Assembly (NCBI RefSeq): GCF_030272615.1
Contig: NC_081410.1
Coordinates: 118,241,140 to 118,305,139 of the forward strand
Source of the DNA: Cryptomeria japonica
Taxonomy: Eukaryota > Streptophyta > Pinopsida > Cupressales > Cupressaceae
Reading direction: 5' to 3'
DNA length: 64,000 bases
Of this stretch, positions 1 through 11,391 are shown one piece after another (positions within the stretch are counted from its first letter, which is position 1; each line of letters begins with the position of its first letter). The notes under the pieces were generated by a model, which was not told the origin of the DNA, did no database searches, and was given only the letters and a program-made list of their open reading frames with translations. The translations under genes were made by a program, and so were the position numbers.

Positions 1-600
1 AGGTCCTATATGGGTTTTCTTGTTGAGAGTCCCACTTGAGTTATAGGATGAGCAAATTTTTTGAAGGATTGGGAATACATTTGGGCATTACGTGTCTATA
101 GATGATGTGACCAAGATGAGATCCATGTTATTTTTTGCTCTTTTTGTGTAATGATTGTTGTTAATAAGAATCTCCCTAACTTTATTACCTTGCAATCTAA
201 GTTGGGAAGTTGGACCCGGGCATTAGTTTAAGAGAATGCCACGGTTTAAATTGTTAAATATATTGTAAATTAGAACACCTGATATCTAAGTGCAAGGCCT
301 CTCCACAAAAACTTTTGAAAGAAAAGGAAATATGCACGTCCATAGTGTATATGGTTGTGGATAAGGTGACAAGTGGGGATGGCTTGGAGGCAGAGAGAGA
401 TGAATACCCTTTCACTGAAGGGCTCCTCAAGATGATGGAAACCCCCAATAAGATGACTCGGGGGGAGAAAATCAATAAAACTTATAAGAAAAGAGGACCC
501 AAACTCGAAGGATAAATTCCTCCCCCTTCTCCTACTAAGGCTACACAAGGGGAACAAAGCAATATTATGAAAATGAGACCCATGAAAGAAGGGTAGATTC
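1..600 (+). pseudogene. LINE ORF1 remnant (DUF4283-like nucleic-acid-binding segment)
   Basis: Around 75-155 one frame reads GNTFGHYVSIDDVTKMRSM, then FFALFV. This follows the usual plant LINE ORF1 (DUF4283) pattern of an IGxxLGxxLxVDxxT segment followed by a YARxxV-like strand. A short ORF at 315-515 is rich in Lys and Glu and probably belongs to the low-complexity C-terminal part of ORF1. The protein would bind the element's RNA. Stops and frameshifts are frequent and no start is in the window. Assignment rests on this short motif and on its position just ahead of the endonuclease. Confidence 0.55.
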
Positions 601-967
601 CTCTCCCTTCCACCACACCAGCTAGAAAAGTTGCAGATGAGGTCCCAACTCCTATCACTCTAGCAAACCATAAATCTATCGGGCAACATGAGCCTGCTAA
701 ACCCCCCTACAAACTTTATAGGCCCCCTCCCCAAGTTTGGTGCAAACTTTCTCCTCACCTGCTGCTTCCTCAAGTGGTTGTGCCCAAATAAGTGATGATG
801 GTTGGATGACACATAAGAGGAAAACTAAGAACAAGGAGATGATGTGGATGTGGGACTGAAGACAAAACTCCCATCACAGAGACTCGCTAGGCATAAGGGG
901 GTGGTAAGGTAAATCGGTAATGGAAGGAAGAGGACCCTCAACTAATCAACCAAAATTAAAAATAAAA

Positions 968-1810
968 TTTCTCTCATAGAATGTGAGGGGCTCAAACAAC
1001 TCACAAAAACAATATGCCCTCATGGACTATATTTTAGAAAATAGAATTGACATTTTATTACTTCCAAAAGTTAAAATGGTGAATAGCTATTTCAACACTA
1101 TTGTAGGAAACATTTGGTCGGGCTCCTCTTTTTTTATAAGTAATGCTAATGGAGCCTCCAGGTGAAAGTTGTCACTATGTAGGATCGTATGAAATTGGAA
1201 GGCTCTCTTATTTCTTCATTAATCAGTTCTTTAACTATTAAGGTTGCCTCTCAATTTGACTCTTAGTGTCTTGTTAATGTGTATACCCCCATCACCTGGA
1301 TAGGTTGTATGGTGCTTTGGGATGAGACCTCTTCCTTGATCCAACATGATCAAGATTCTCATTGGATTGTGGCGGGTGATTTTAATTTCCCTCTTTTTCC
1401 CTCAAAGAAAAAGGGAGGTCTAACTAATTACTTTGATAGTATGGCAAATTCAGTGGAGTTCATTATTAGGAATGGTTTTCCCAATATAGACTTGATGGGC
1501 TAGCTATTCACTCGGTCTAATCATAGAAATGTGGAGCACGTCATACAGGTTCGACTGGATAGTTTTTTGGTCTCAGCTAATTGGGACACTAGATATAATT
1601 CCACTACAAAATCATGTGGGCAACACATGTAGAGTTCAGAGATTGTATCTATAACTAGTGGAATGCTCCAATTTAGGGAGCCCCTATGTATAGAGCAGCC
1701 TAGAAACTTGATATGATAAGAAATAATTTGAAAGATTGGAATAAATTCACATTTGGAAAATATTTGCAAAGAAGAAAGAAATTAATTCTATATTGGTTGT
1801 GATTCAAGAA
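968..1810 (+). pseudogene. LINE ORF2 endonuclease domain, broken
   Basis: The segment opens with NVRGSNNSQKQYALMDYI and continues to DILLLPKVKM, the standard N-terminus of plant L1 ORF2. In the canonical form the Glu of a QETK motif binds metal; here the motif reads PKVK, so that residue is lost. Downstream are VNVYTPITW and HWIVAGDFNFPLF, which is the GDFN catalytic motif, then KKGGLTNYFDSM and a degraded LDSFLVSANWD. The domain belongs to the exonuclease-endonuclease-phosphatase superfamily and would nick target DNA. Several stops (for example near 1162 and 1501) break it. Confidence 0.8.
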
Positions 1811-2916
1811 TAAATGGTTTATGGGGATTCCTCAGAGTCTACTCATAGGGTGGAGGAAACACTAAGAGAAAAGTGGAAGGAAAATATAAAACAAGAGGAA
1901 ATTTATTGGAAACAAAATTTGAGGGGTCTTCTGGTAAACATAGGAGGAGGAATATGATTTTGAGTCTCATGAATGACTCAAACCAAGAAATCAAGGATGA
2001 CACTCAACTAGGAATTCTAGATTCAAGCTATTTTTGTAACACTTTTAGAGAAGAGAAAAAAGTCAGGAGTATGTTATTGGAAGACTAGTTACTCTAGTGC
2101 CTTCCTTACACTCTGGATGATGTTGATAATGATTTGATCCTAGCCATAGTTACTGAAGATGAGGTTAGGAATGCAATATCTACTATGGGGGCTTATAAAG
2201 CCCCAAGACCAAATGACTTCCCTCTAGCTGTTCTTTTTCAGGAGTTTTGGGATACTCTGAGATTTGATGTGACCATGGCAACTAAGTACTTCATCTAGAC
2301 TAGAAAACTACTGAAAAGATTGAACAGTTCTTACATCGTCTTGATTCCCAAGATACAAGACCCTGTAAGACTATTGGACTCTAGACCCATCAACTTATGT
2401 AGTACTACCTATAAAATCTTCTCTAACATTTTGGTGAACAAAATCAAGCCTTTCCTAGATGGTCTCATCAACTATAATCAAAAGGGGTTTTCTCCTGGAA
2501 GGCAAATTCTTGATGTTGTGATTACTACTCGTGAAGCTATTCATTCTATGGACAAGTGTTGTCAACTAGGGATGGTTCTCAAACTTTACATCTCTAAGGC
2601 ATATGCCAAAGTTAATCAAGACTTTCTTGTCAAATTCCTTAGGAAACTTGGATTTGGAGATAAAATAATCAACTTAATGAGAGAGTGTGTTACCACGGTG
2701 AGGTGTTCCATGCTAGATAATGGAATTACTAGAGGGACTTTTGGAGCAGTTAAAGGTATTAGGCAAGGTGACCCCCTGTCCCCTTACCTGTTCATTATTC
2801 TTACTGAGGTTCTTGGAAGAAATTTTCTCTGTCTTGTCGATAGGAGAAATATACAAGGGTCTCCTTTATACTGTCAATCATTCTACAATAGTTTGAGGAT
2901 GATACCATCTTGTTAT

Positions 2917-3072
2917 TGCAAGGTGTGCACCCTTGGTCTCCTTGTGTTGTGTAGTGCAACACTCGGGTTTGTGACATGGACTAACTGCCTCCTGTGGATT
3001 CTATAAGTCTAGTGGTTGTATCGGGCATTAACAGATCAATTTTTTGGTGCAACAACAACCACACCTATAACA
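2917..3072 (+). repeat. TRIM 1 left LTR (156 bp)
   Basis: Direct repeat of 3131-3286 with scattered substitutions. It begins TGCAAGG and ends CTATAACA, just ahead of the PBS. Confidence 0.85.
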
Positions 3073-3130
3073 AGTGGTATTAAAGCTTGGTCATAGTTTC
3101 AAACCCCTTGCTTGCGCTATGGGGGATTTT

Positions 3131-3286
3131 TGCAAGGTGTGTGAGCTTGGTCTCCTTGTGTTGTGTAGCACAACACTTGGGTTTGTGACATGGCTTAACC
3201 ACCTCCTATGGATTCTATAAGTCTAGTGGTTGTATTGGGCATGAACAAGTCAATTTTTTAGTGCAATGACAACCTCACTTGTAACA
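3131..3286 (+). repeat. TRIM 1 right LTR (156 bp)
   Basis: Direct repeat of 2917-3072 with the same length. It is preceded by the GGGGGATTTT purine tract and followed by CTTAT. Confidence 0.85.
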
Positions 3287-3720
3287 CTTATTTGGTGTGG
3301 CTTCAGCAGTGGAAGCACGGAAATGGAAAGGCTTCCTTAATCAATACGTGAAAGATTCAAGACAACATATAAACTATGATAAAAGTAGCATTTAATTCTT
3401 TAATGCTACAGATAAATTGCAATACAAAATCAAATCTATCCTAGGCTGAAAGAGTGTTGTTCTCCCTAGGGTCTATTTGGGGTTGCCTCTCATAGTTAAG
3501 AATGTTTATAGTACCTTTTAGAGCTCTCGATTTTAGAAAGAATATAAAGGAAGATAGTTGGATGAAAGGGAAAACATTTTAGCAATGCAGGAAAACTTCA
3601 ACTCTTAGTTGCCTCTCTACAAGGTATCCCTACTTATTTCCTTTCCCTATTCAAGATTTTGGGCTCCATGGCAAAGAAACTTGAAATAATTTAGAAGACC
3701 TTCTTATGGACTGGCATGGA

Positions 3721-4500
3721 AAAAAAGAGAATGGCTCTTGTCATTTGGCATAAGGGTTGTTGTCCAAAAACACTAAGGCTTGGAAATTAGAAAAAATTCC
3801 TTTCTCAATAAGTCCCTCATGGATAGAGTTGGATGGAAGTTGGCCCTCCATAAGGCCAATTGGTGCAATATAACGAGTGCTAAGTATTTAAACCATGAGA
3901 CCAACTCAAGGATTCCCAAGTGGTTCTAATATCTTCAATAATGCTCTCGAATGTAGGAATATTATTCAATCTAGCTTGATGTGTCAGAGTGGGAATGGAG
4001 GCAACATCCACTTTTGGGAAGATGCCTAGCTAGGGGATAAACCTATAGCCTTGCATCAATGCTTCAAGAACATTTATGGGTGTGTTAAGACATTCTTTTG
4101 ATAGTGGGTTTGGGACTATGTTGCCCCCACCATGTCTTGGAGGGATATTTCCCAGTGTTGCCCCAATCAACCCCATTTGTTGCAAGTGGCTCTAAAGCTG
4201 TAGAACCTGCTAAAATAGACCAAAATCCCCCTCTTCCACAGAGATGACAAATTCATTTGGAGAATGAACCCTGGAAGTGAATTTATTGTCATTTCTACTT
4301 ATCATATTATCCTCAAGGAAAATAACACACTTGGATGGCGAGGAAAGGTTCAGAACCCTCTGTTAATTCGCAAAAGTAACTTCTTTCAATGTACTATTTT
4401 ACACAACAAAATTCTTACTCAATATAAACTAATTAAATGGGTATTCCAACTCCCTAATCATTGTGTTTTATGCAAGCAATAAGAAGATATCATTCCCCAC
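3721..4500 (+). pseudogene. LINE ORF2 linker and zf-RVT-like segment
   Basis: Most of this stretch is broken frame between the RT thumb and the RNase H. The readable part is 4264-4482, with ENNTLGWRGKVQNPLL, then FFQCTILHNKILTQYKLIKW and NHCVLCKQ. The pattern W..iw......K...F.W.......T...L..R....C..C is that of the zinc-binding reverse transcriptase (zf-RVT) segment of plant LINEs. A conserved function is inferred from position and this pattern only. Confidence 0.65.
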
Positions 4501-4924
4501 TTATCACTTCGCTATACCTTCACTAAAATCCTTTAGGGTATGGTGCTACAAAAGATGGATATTCCTTGGGTCATGAATGGAGAACTACAACAATTAATTA
4601 TGGATTGGTTGGGGCCTTCACATAACCCTTTTTTCAAACAATTATGGTAGCAAATTCCACCCCATTTTGGTTGGATTATATGGAAAGAAAGGAACAATAG
4701 GATGTTTCACGATTTGGAAAAACCAGGGGAGGAGGTCTTTATCATTTTCCAAACTACTCATGGAAAACCTCTTTGTCACTAATTGCCCTTTCCCATCCTA
4801 TGCCCCTACACAAATTGATGATAAATTTGCTAAATTTTGGGACTAAACTGTCTCTTATGCCAAATTTGTCAATTCAAAAAGGATGAAGAGGAAGAACATT
4901 AGGTGTCCACCTAGATCGATGGTA

Positions 4925-5396
4925 TAAACTAAATTTTGATGGTAATTAAAGATATTTCCAAGTCATGGTTGTTGGGTCGAGGGGAGGGGTTATAAGGATT
5001 CATTTGAGGGAGTTAGTGGCATACTACACTAAGAACTTCAAGGGAAATACCAACAATCAAGCTAAAGGGATGACCTTACTTTAGGGTCTCAAAATTCCCC
5101 TTTCAATCGGTATGAGGGCTTTGGCCATTTAAGGTGAGTCTAAAATTGTAATTGATGTTGTCAAGTGATTGAATAAGATTAATTGGTCTATTGAAGGGAT
5201 TGGTGGAGATTTCCACAAACTCCTTTTGGTGTTGGAGTTCTTTGAAAACAAACATGTCTATAGAGAAGACAACATGGTGGTTAATGTTATGGTCGTGTTA
5301 GGCCTTCAGATGGAAGGGTTGAGATGTTGGATGAAAAAAGGATTCCCTCCCAAGCAATGTTCAATTACTCCTAAGAGAAGAGTCTCAGGCAACTAA
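4925..5396 (+). pseudogene. LINE ORF2 C-terminal RNase H domain
   Basis: One frame reads LNFDGN, then GGVIRIHLRELVAYYT, TNNQAKGMTLL, GLKIPLSIGMRALAI and GESKIVIDVV, and ends with an EDNMVVNVMVVLGL segment. This is the DG..........GG.....N..AE......L..A...G......GDS..v pattern of plant-type RNase H. The family Glu after NNQA appears as Lys. Stops at LL*GL, AI*GE and VVK*L interrupt it. The domain would degrade RNA in the RNA-DNA hybrid. Confidence 0.75.
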
Positions 5397-5499
5397 TTCC
5401 CATGGGTGATATTTTCCTTTATTGGAATTGGATTTTGTAGCACATAGCTATTTTGTGGTTATTGGACTACAAGTTTAAAATTTAGTGACAAGACAATTG

Positions 5500-6836
5500 T
5501 GTTGATAGCAGGGTAGCAACAATGTAGGAAAACTGAGAAGGTGGTGGGGGGGGTGGCTAAATCAGTTTTCACCAAACTCAACCAAATTAAACTTAAGTTT
5601 AGATCTGATTAGGAACAACAACAACAAGGATAAACACCACATCAACAATACACATAACACAAGGATTTTTTACATGGAAAACCCAGTCAAGGGAAAAACC
5701 ATGATGGGAACCTACCCACAAAAAGATGATACTCTGCAATAGTATGTGTAAATATTACAATAGTGAATACACATGCATTCAGGCACACTACCTAGAGCTC
5801 ACAGCTAAAAAAAAAGAAGGGCTACAACCCTGAGGAAGGCTCACTACCTTGTAGAGATCAGACAACAATCTGAATTACATGAACTGAAAGAATAACATCT
5901 CCAAATGGCTGATTATAGTTTTGATTAAGCACATTGTCTGCACAATAACTCTTCTTTGCTCTTCCACGCTTCTAAATGATGGATTCACTTATTCTTATTT
6001 ACAACAACCTCATACAACTCACAAACACACACATACATACAACTAACCTGATCACAACACTTATTTATACAATTCATTAACCTTAACCTTAAAGTCGGCT
6101 CGACACATAAGACCTGATTAAAAAATTATATCACATGATACATAAATCCATAACCAGACCAATACAATGTCAGCAAGTACATGACATGGACCCAAATCAA
6201 ATCCTCGAACATGCTACACCATCAAATAATTCACCAAGATCATCTGCAACACACTACACCACCAAGTATGTCGCATAACGTGAAGAATACCACGGAACCA
6301 ATAAAATATTCAATAATGCGCACCACGATCAATGCAAAATTATACAATGCATAGAACACGATTAGAGAATATCAACTAGCAACGTGAATTCCATTGCAAT
6401 CATCACAATAACTCGGATAACAAGATTCATAATTACTACATCACCGGAGGTCTAAAACACCAACTGACAAACTGAAAGATACTCTTGCAAAGTTCCAAAT
6501 CATGAACCATCCTATCAGAGGACACACATGAATGTCACAAACACTCTCCAAAATCTGCAACTCAAGATATCATCATTCCAAAGCAATATGGATCAAATAC
6601 TACAACTCTGCAACATATAATACTAAAAAACCAATCCACATACCAAACCTCATAACTTGACTAGATCACCTCATAACATGATGAAAATCATACTGAATCA
6701 ACTAGAGGTAGGTATCTCAAAACCCATTAAACCACATTAGCACATCTGCAACAGATCACCAAAACAACTCTCAGCAACATAGTAATATGTTGACATCAAT
6801 GACAACAACACATCCCAACAACTCTAATATCCAACA
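5500..6836 (-). repeat. Copia element 3' LTR (1337 bp)
   Basis: Matches 11392-12646 along its length, with TG...CA ends. It contains an extra segment near 5810-5890 that is missing from the partner LTR. Confidence 0.93.
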
Positions 6837-6837
6837 A

Positions 6838-6848
6838 TCCCCCCCTTT
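6838..6848 (-). other. Copia polypurine tract
   Basis: The - strand reads AAAGGGGGGGA immediately before the 3' LTR. This is the expected plus-strand priming site. Confidence 0.8.
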
Positions 6849-7057
6849 GGCATTTATGACAATATATGAATGTGAAAAACAATCAATGCAAAGAAAGAAA
6901 TCAACAACCAACAATCTCCCCTTGAGATCATAAGGATCAACTCCCCCTTAAGGGTTTTTCACATGTTTCTCTCCCCCTTTGACAGTAATGTCAAAGAAAA
7001 ATACAAATCATGCATCTCTCCCTCTAAGAAGGATGATCTATCCCCCTTAGGATAAAC

Positions 7058-7966
7058 TCATAAAATTGAACAACTGAAACATACACTGACTACACCCCCA
7101 GAGTAGCAACACCAACTCATCAATTCGGATAACAAAATAAGACAATGAAGTCCATTGGATTGATTCAACATTATGCATCTAGTTCTCAGTAGAAGGGTTA
7201 TCACCCCTAACTTCTCTCTCAGATATACAAATATATCAGCAGGCAAGAGCTTAGTAAATATATCTACAATCTGTTCCTTTGTAGATACATACTCCAATCT
7301 GACTTCCTTATCACTAACTTTCTCTCTTAGATAATGAAATTTAATTGATATATGCTTTTTCTTAGAATGAAACACTGGATTCTTAGAAATACTGATAGCA
7401 CTAGAATTGTCACAATAGATAACAGTAGGTTCATCATAAACAACTCTAATATCCTTCAACATCTACTTCATCCAAATAACCCGAGTATAGTTGCTAGCAA
7501 CAACAATGTATTCATCTTCTGCAGTAGATAAAGAAATGGCATATTGTTTCTTACTTGTCCAAGTAATCAACTTCTTTCCCAAAAAGAATGCTCCATTGGT
7601 CGTGCTCTTCTAGTCATCAACATCACATGCCCAATCAACATCAGTATAAGCATTTAAAGTGAAATCATCATTCTTAGGATACCACAAACGATAATCAATT
7701 GTTCCCTTCAAATTTTTGAATATCCTCTTCACAATAGTAACATGACTTTCCTTAGGATCAGTTTGAAATCTTGCAACAAGGAATACAACATTCATAATGT
7801 TGGGTCTAGTGTGAGTCAAATATAGCATTCCACCAATCATAGATCTATACAGGGTCTGGTTAGCCTTTGGAGATTCATCGTCTTTTGTCATCTTACATCC
7901 AGTCACCATAGGAGTTCCAACAGGGTTGGAATCATCTAACCCAAATGTTTTTAGCAATTCCTTCAC
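7058..7966 (-). pseudogene. Copia RNase H and polyprotein C-terminus
   Basis: The first part (7610-7966) reads LLKTFGLDDSNPVGTPM, YRSMIGGMLYLTHTRPNI and LNAYTDVDWACD, where the RNase H domain begins. The second (7058-7462) continues with VIYCDNSSAISISKNPVFH, HISIKFHYLREKV and VSTKEQIVDIFTKLLP, the standard copia C-terminal signature. A stop at about 7610 separates the two. The stretch 6849-7057 between the terminal stop and the PPT is 3' untranslated sequence. Confidence 0.88.
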
Positions 7967-8882
7967 ATGCTTAGATTTAGATATGAAAATAACTTTGTCA
8001 ATTTATGTAATTTGCAATCCCAGAAAGAATTTCATCTCACCTATCATAGACATCTCAAATTATTTTTTTATATCATCAACAAATTTGTTACTCAAATCAT
8101 CATTTCCTCCAAAAATAATGTCATCAACAAATACTTCAACAATCAAAATATTATCATTATCAATCTTGAAGTACAAATTACTATCAGCACTACCTTTACA
8201 GAATCCCAATTTCATCAAATACCTATCCAATCTAGAATACCAAGCTCTAGGGGCTTATTTAACACCATGCAATGCTTTCTTCAATCTGTATACCATGTCT
8301 TCTTCATTTGTCAATGAAAATCTACCTGGTTTCTCAATGTGGACTTCCTCTTCCAATTCACCATTCAAAAAGGCCAACTCCACATCCATTTGATATACCT
8401 TGAATTTCTTATGAGCAACATATGCAAGAAATAATCTAACAACTTCAATTATAGCCACTGGAGCAAAAGTCTCCTCAAAATCAATACCTTCCATTTGTGA
8501 ATATCCCTTATATACCAGTATTGCTTTGTTTCTAACAACTTGTCCATCTTAATTTAGCTTATTCTAGAACACCCATTTAGTATGAATTACATTCTTGTCC
8601 TTAGGTCTCAGAACAAGTTCCCATGTTTTGTTCTTCTCAATTTGATCTAACTCTTCTTCCATAGGTTTTACCCAATTTTCATCTTTACAAGCTTCAACAA
8701 CATCTTTAGGCTCAATTTTATAAATCAAACATGTCTCTTCAACAACAATCCTTCTCCTAGTCATCACACCTTTATTTTTATCACCGATAATTTGATTTTC
8801 TAAATGATTTAATCTTACATACCTCGGGGTCTTCTGATTATTCTGATTTTCAGGCTCTTGAACTTCTTCACTAGCAATAGTA
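7967..8882 (-). pseudogene. Copia reverse transcriptase
   Basis: The order is [45 protein letters not shown], then [19 protein letters not shown] with the first catalytic Asp, and a VDDII motif near 8105-8125 (family YVDD, here FVDD). The RT_2-type order and the position after integrase fix the copia assignment. Several stops and frameshifts separate the segments, so no active enzyme can be made. Confidence 0.88.
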
Positions 8883-9713
8883 TCAACATTTACTATTGCT
8901 CTCTATAGGATCACTCTGCTTCATGTTCAAACTTTGCACTTGCTTTGCAGTAATATCCTGATCATCATATTCATATCCGCATGTTCTGATTCGCTTCTCA
9001 TGATTTTCATCTACCTTCACATTTGCACTTTCCACTATCTTTCTCAGTCTCTTGTTGTGACACTGGTAGGCTTTGCTCTTAATAGAATCTCCCAAAAAAA
9101 ATTCTTCATCACATCTTGCATCAAACTTTCCTATGTCCTCATCTCTTTTGATATAACATTTGCTTCCAAAGATTTTGAAATATCTAAGTGTAGGAACATG
9201 ACCAAACCATAGTTCATAAGGGGTCTTATCGGATTCACCTTTTATATGCACCCGCTTGAATGTGTATATAGCAGTGCTAATAACTTCTCTCTAGTAGATA
9301 TGTGGAACATTCCCTTCAATCAACATAGTTCTGGCAGCATCCAAAATTATTATGTTCTTTCTTTCAACAACTCCATTCTGCTGAGGGGTTCTTGAAGCAA
9401 ACAACTGTCTTATGATTCCATGCTCTTCACAAATGGAATTAAACTCATCGGAGGTGAATTCTCCACCTCTATCAAACCTCAAATACTTCATCTTCAATAT
9501 AGTCTATGTCACCACTCTAGCTTTGAATATTTTGAACTTCTCCAATGCTTCAAATTTCTCCCTTAGAAAAGTGACCCACATCATCTTAGAATAGTCATCA
9601 ATCAACAACATAAAGTATCTATCTCCCTACAGTCTTCTCACTCTAGAAGGTCCACATAAATTAGTATGCACAAGATATAATAATCCATTAGATGTATGCA
9701 GTTTGCTCTTGAA
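8883..9713 (-). pseudogene. Copia integrase core
   Basis: The D-D-E motif can be followed on the - strand. LIDDYSKMMWV lies near 9580-9612 (first Asp). KMKYLRFDRGGEFTSDEF near 9450-9497 gives the second Asp. TPQQNGVVERKN follows with the Glu. Downstream, TPYELWFGHVPTLRYFKIFG and CDEEFFLG match the copia integrase C-terminal region. The enzyme would insert the cDNA. Stops, for example near 9290 and 9505, break the frame. Confidence 0.88.
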
Positions 9714-10463
9714 TTAAATTCTTGTTTGCTTTCCCAATTGAAATTCTTTACATATCGAATTAGTAGGCTTCACAATCTTAGGCAAATCTCTAATAGCTTG
9801 AGTAAAACTAATCTTAATCACGCAGTCAAAGTTAACATGAGACATTATTCTATGCCACAACCAACTCTCATCAATTTGAGCAATTGAGAAACTTTTCTCA
9901 CCACCATTCAGATGAAAGATATTACCTTTAGTTTTAGTACCCGATGCAATCTCTATATTGGAGCTATTCAAGATCTTACATTTCTTGTTCTTAAATTGAA
10001 AATCATATCCATTATCAACCATCTGTCCAACAATCAAAATATTATGCTTCAGACCTTCAACATATAAAAAATCATCAGTATTATGCTTACCATCAAGACA
10101 AATAGAACCTCTACTACAGATTACACAAGCTTTATTGTCTCCAAATCTCACTACACTGCCATCATACTTCTCCATATTCAAAAATTTACCTTTATCACTT
10201 GTCATGTGATGTGAACAACCACTGTCAATTGCCCATTCATCTTTCTCATCAATCTTGGCAGCCAAAGCTCTGTCTTTAATAATAAAGTTTGTAGAATCAT
10301 TAGATACCAAATCATCTTCCTTGATGGCAATGAGCATGAATTCATCTTCATAATTCCCTTTCTCAAACTCCTCATCAGGCACACCTTCATCAGCAACATG
10401 ATAACACTTCTTATGATATCTATACTTCCAATTAGGCTTGTAAGGCTTATCATACTTAGACAC
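9714..10463 (-). pseudogene. Copia protease and pre-integrase segment
   Basis: An open stretch of 249 codons. It holds WAIDSGCSHHMTSDKGKF, the retropepsin active-site motif DSG in copia form, near residue 80. The C-terminal half carries LWHRIMSHVNFD and ICKEFQLGK, the gag_pre-integrase HHCC zinc region. The second Cys pair is damaged because CxxC reads CKEF. The protease would cleave the polyprotein. The frame is continuous here but closed at both ends by stops. Confidence 0.88.
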
Positions 10464-11377
10464 TTATCCTGCTCTTTCAGGACACCTAGAGGCAAAATGA
10501 CCAATCTTATTGATTAAGAAACATTTCAAAGGTAACTTCCCTTCATACTTATCAGCTCCCTTAGGAAGTCTTCTAGCAATAAGTGCTTCAAGCTCTTCCA
10601 ACTCTCTTTCTTGTTTTTCCATCTCTCTCATTTCTCTTTCATACCTGGATACCCTAGTTGAACTTTCTCTCAAATCATACTTTTGCTTCCCAGATATAGT
10701 AGCTTTAAATGCAGTCTTAGATTTGCCATGTGATACACCAAGTTCTCTCAACTCAAAATCAACAAGCTTACCAACTAGCATATCTCTGTCACAATTTTCA
10801 CATACTGGGTCTCATCAATAGCAACAAATTTATGTTTATAAGCAGAAGGCAAAGATCTAAACACTTTAGCCACAATCTCATCTTCTTCAAGAACTCCATT
10901 GACACACCTAATGTTCGACACAAGATCATTCACTTTAGCCATAAAGGATTTCATATTCTCATCTTCTCCCATTCTCATCAACTCATATTTTCCTTTTAAG
11001 CTCTACAATCTAGCAACTTTCACATGTTTATCTTCTTCATACAGGGTTTCAAGCTTCACCCAAATCTCATGTGCAGTTTGCCATCCCATGACATTAGTCG
11101 TCTTTGCATCACTCAGGGCACTCAGGCATGCTTCCTTATCTCTTATATTACTTTTAACATCCTTGATTTTAGTTGTAGTAACAAGACCATTCTAAGGAAC
11201 AATGTATGCATTCTTTGTGATCTTGCAATAATCTTCACCAAGTCAATTCAAGTGAACTTCCATCTGGTGCTTGCATATAAAGTAATTAGTTCCATGAAAT
11301 CTCAGATTCTTCTTCTTGAAAAAAATAACTGTCATCTTGGATCACCTCAAGCGGTCAAGTTCCTTCTAGAGGATCTA
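10464..11377 (-). pseudogene. Copia gag remnant
   Basis: Short ORFs at 10775-10981 and 10464-10781 give MRMGEDENMKSFMAKVNDLV, EDEIVAKVFRSLPSAY and a Lys/Glu-rich coiled segment (YEREMREMEKQERELEEL). These are typical of the copia gag capsid (UBN2-like) and its C-terminal tail. A zinc knuckle follows as CFLINKIGHFASRC, where the second Cys of the CCHC pattern has become Ile. The protein would package element RNA. Stops and frameshifts, including one at the knuckle end (10462), make it non-functional. Confidence 0.8.
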
Positions 11378-11389
11378 GATCTAATACCA
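11378..11389 (-). other. Copia primer-binding site
   Basis: The - strand reads TGGTATTAGATC two bases from the 5' LTR end. It resembles the TGGTATCAGAGC site used with initiator tRNA-Met. Confidence 0.8.
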
Positions 11390-11391
11390 AT

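Larger units (their letters stand above)
2917..3286 (+). mobile_element. TRIM (miniature LTR retrotransposon) inside the LINE RT
   Basis: Two 156-bp direct repeats (2917-3072 and 3131-3286) begin TGCAAGGTGTG and end ...ACA. The 58-bp internal region starts with a primer-binding site, TGGTATTAAAGC at 3075-3086, which resembles initiator tRNA-Met, and ends in a GGGGGATTTT purine-rich tract. The flanks GTTAT (2912-2916) and CTTAT (3287-3291) form a target duplication with one mismatch. Removing the unit and one flank copy restores the LINE RT frame from DTILL to FGVAS. It has no coding capacity and would depend on other elements' proteins. Confidence 0.88.
2100..3720 (+). pseudogene. LINE ORF2 reverse transcriptase, split by a TRIM
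   Basis: The ORF at 2320-3006 carries the LINE RT core: SSYIVLIPKI, DSRPINLCSTTYKIFSNIL, FSPGRQILDVV and VKGIRQGDPLSPYLFI. The catalytic box reads FEDDTILL at about 2892-2916, where the family normally has F/YADD. The TRIM then interrupts the frame. Reading resumes at 3287 in the thumb region with GVASAVEARKWKGFLNQY, INYDKSSI and a degraded YLGLPLIVKN. The enzyme would copy LINE RNA at the nicked target. Later stops and frameshifts show it is dead apart from the TRIM. Confidence 0.88.
1..5499 (+). mobile_element. Decayed L1-type LINE (non-LTR retrotransposon)
   Basis: Remnants of both LINE ORFs occur in the expected order on one strand: a DUF4283-like ORF1 segment, an endonuclease, a reverse transcriptase, a zf-RVT-like segment and a terminal RNase H. 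All are broken by stops and frameshifts, so the copy is dead. A TRIM (2917-3286) interrupts the RT, and a copia element (5500-12646) is inserted just beyond the RNase H. The left end lies outside the window. The 3' end is not certain; DNA after 12652 may be its tail, but I see no poly-A to prove it. Terminal RNase H is known from some plant L1 lineages. Confidence 0.85.

Noticed and set aside
6079-6095. CCTTAACCTTAA-like telomere-style repeat, also near 11890
   Set aside because: Only two irregular units, present in both copia LTRs; not a telomeric array.
7926-8393. 155- and 116-codon ORFs on the + strand
   Set aside because: Antisense to the copia RT region; they are reverse-complement shadows.
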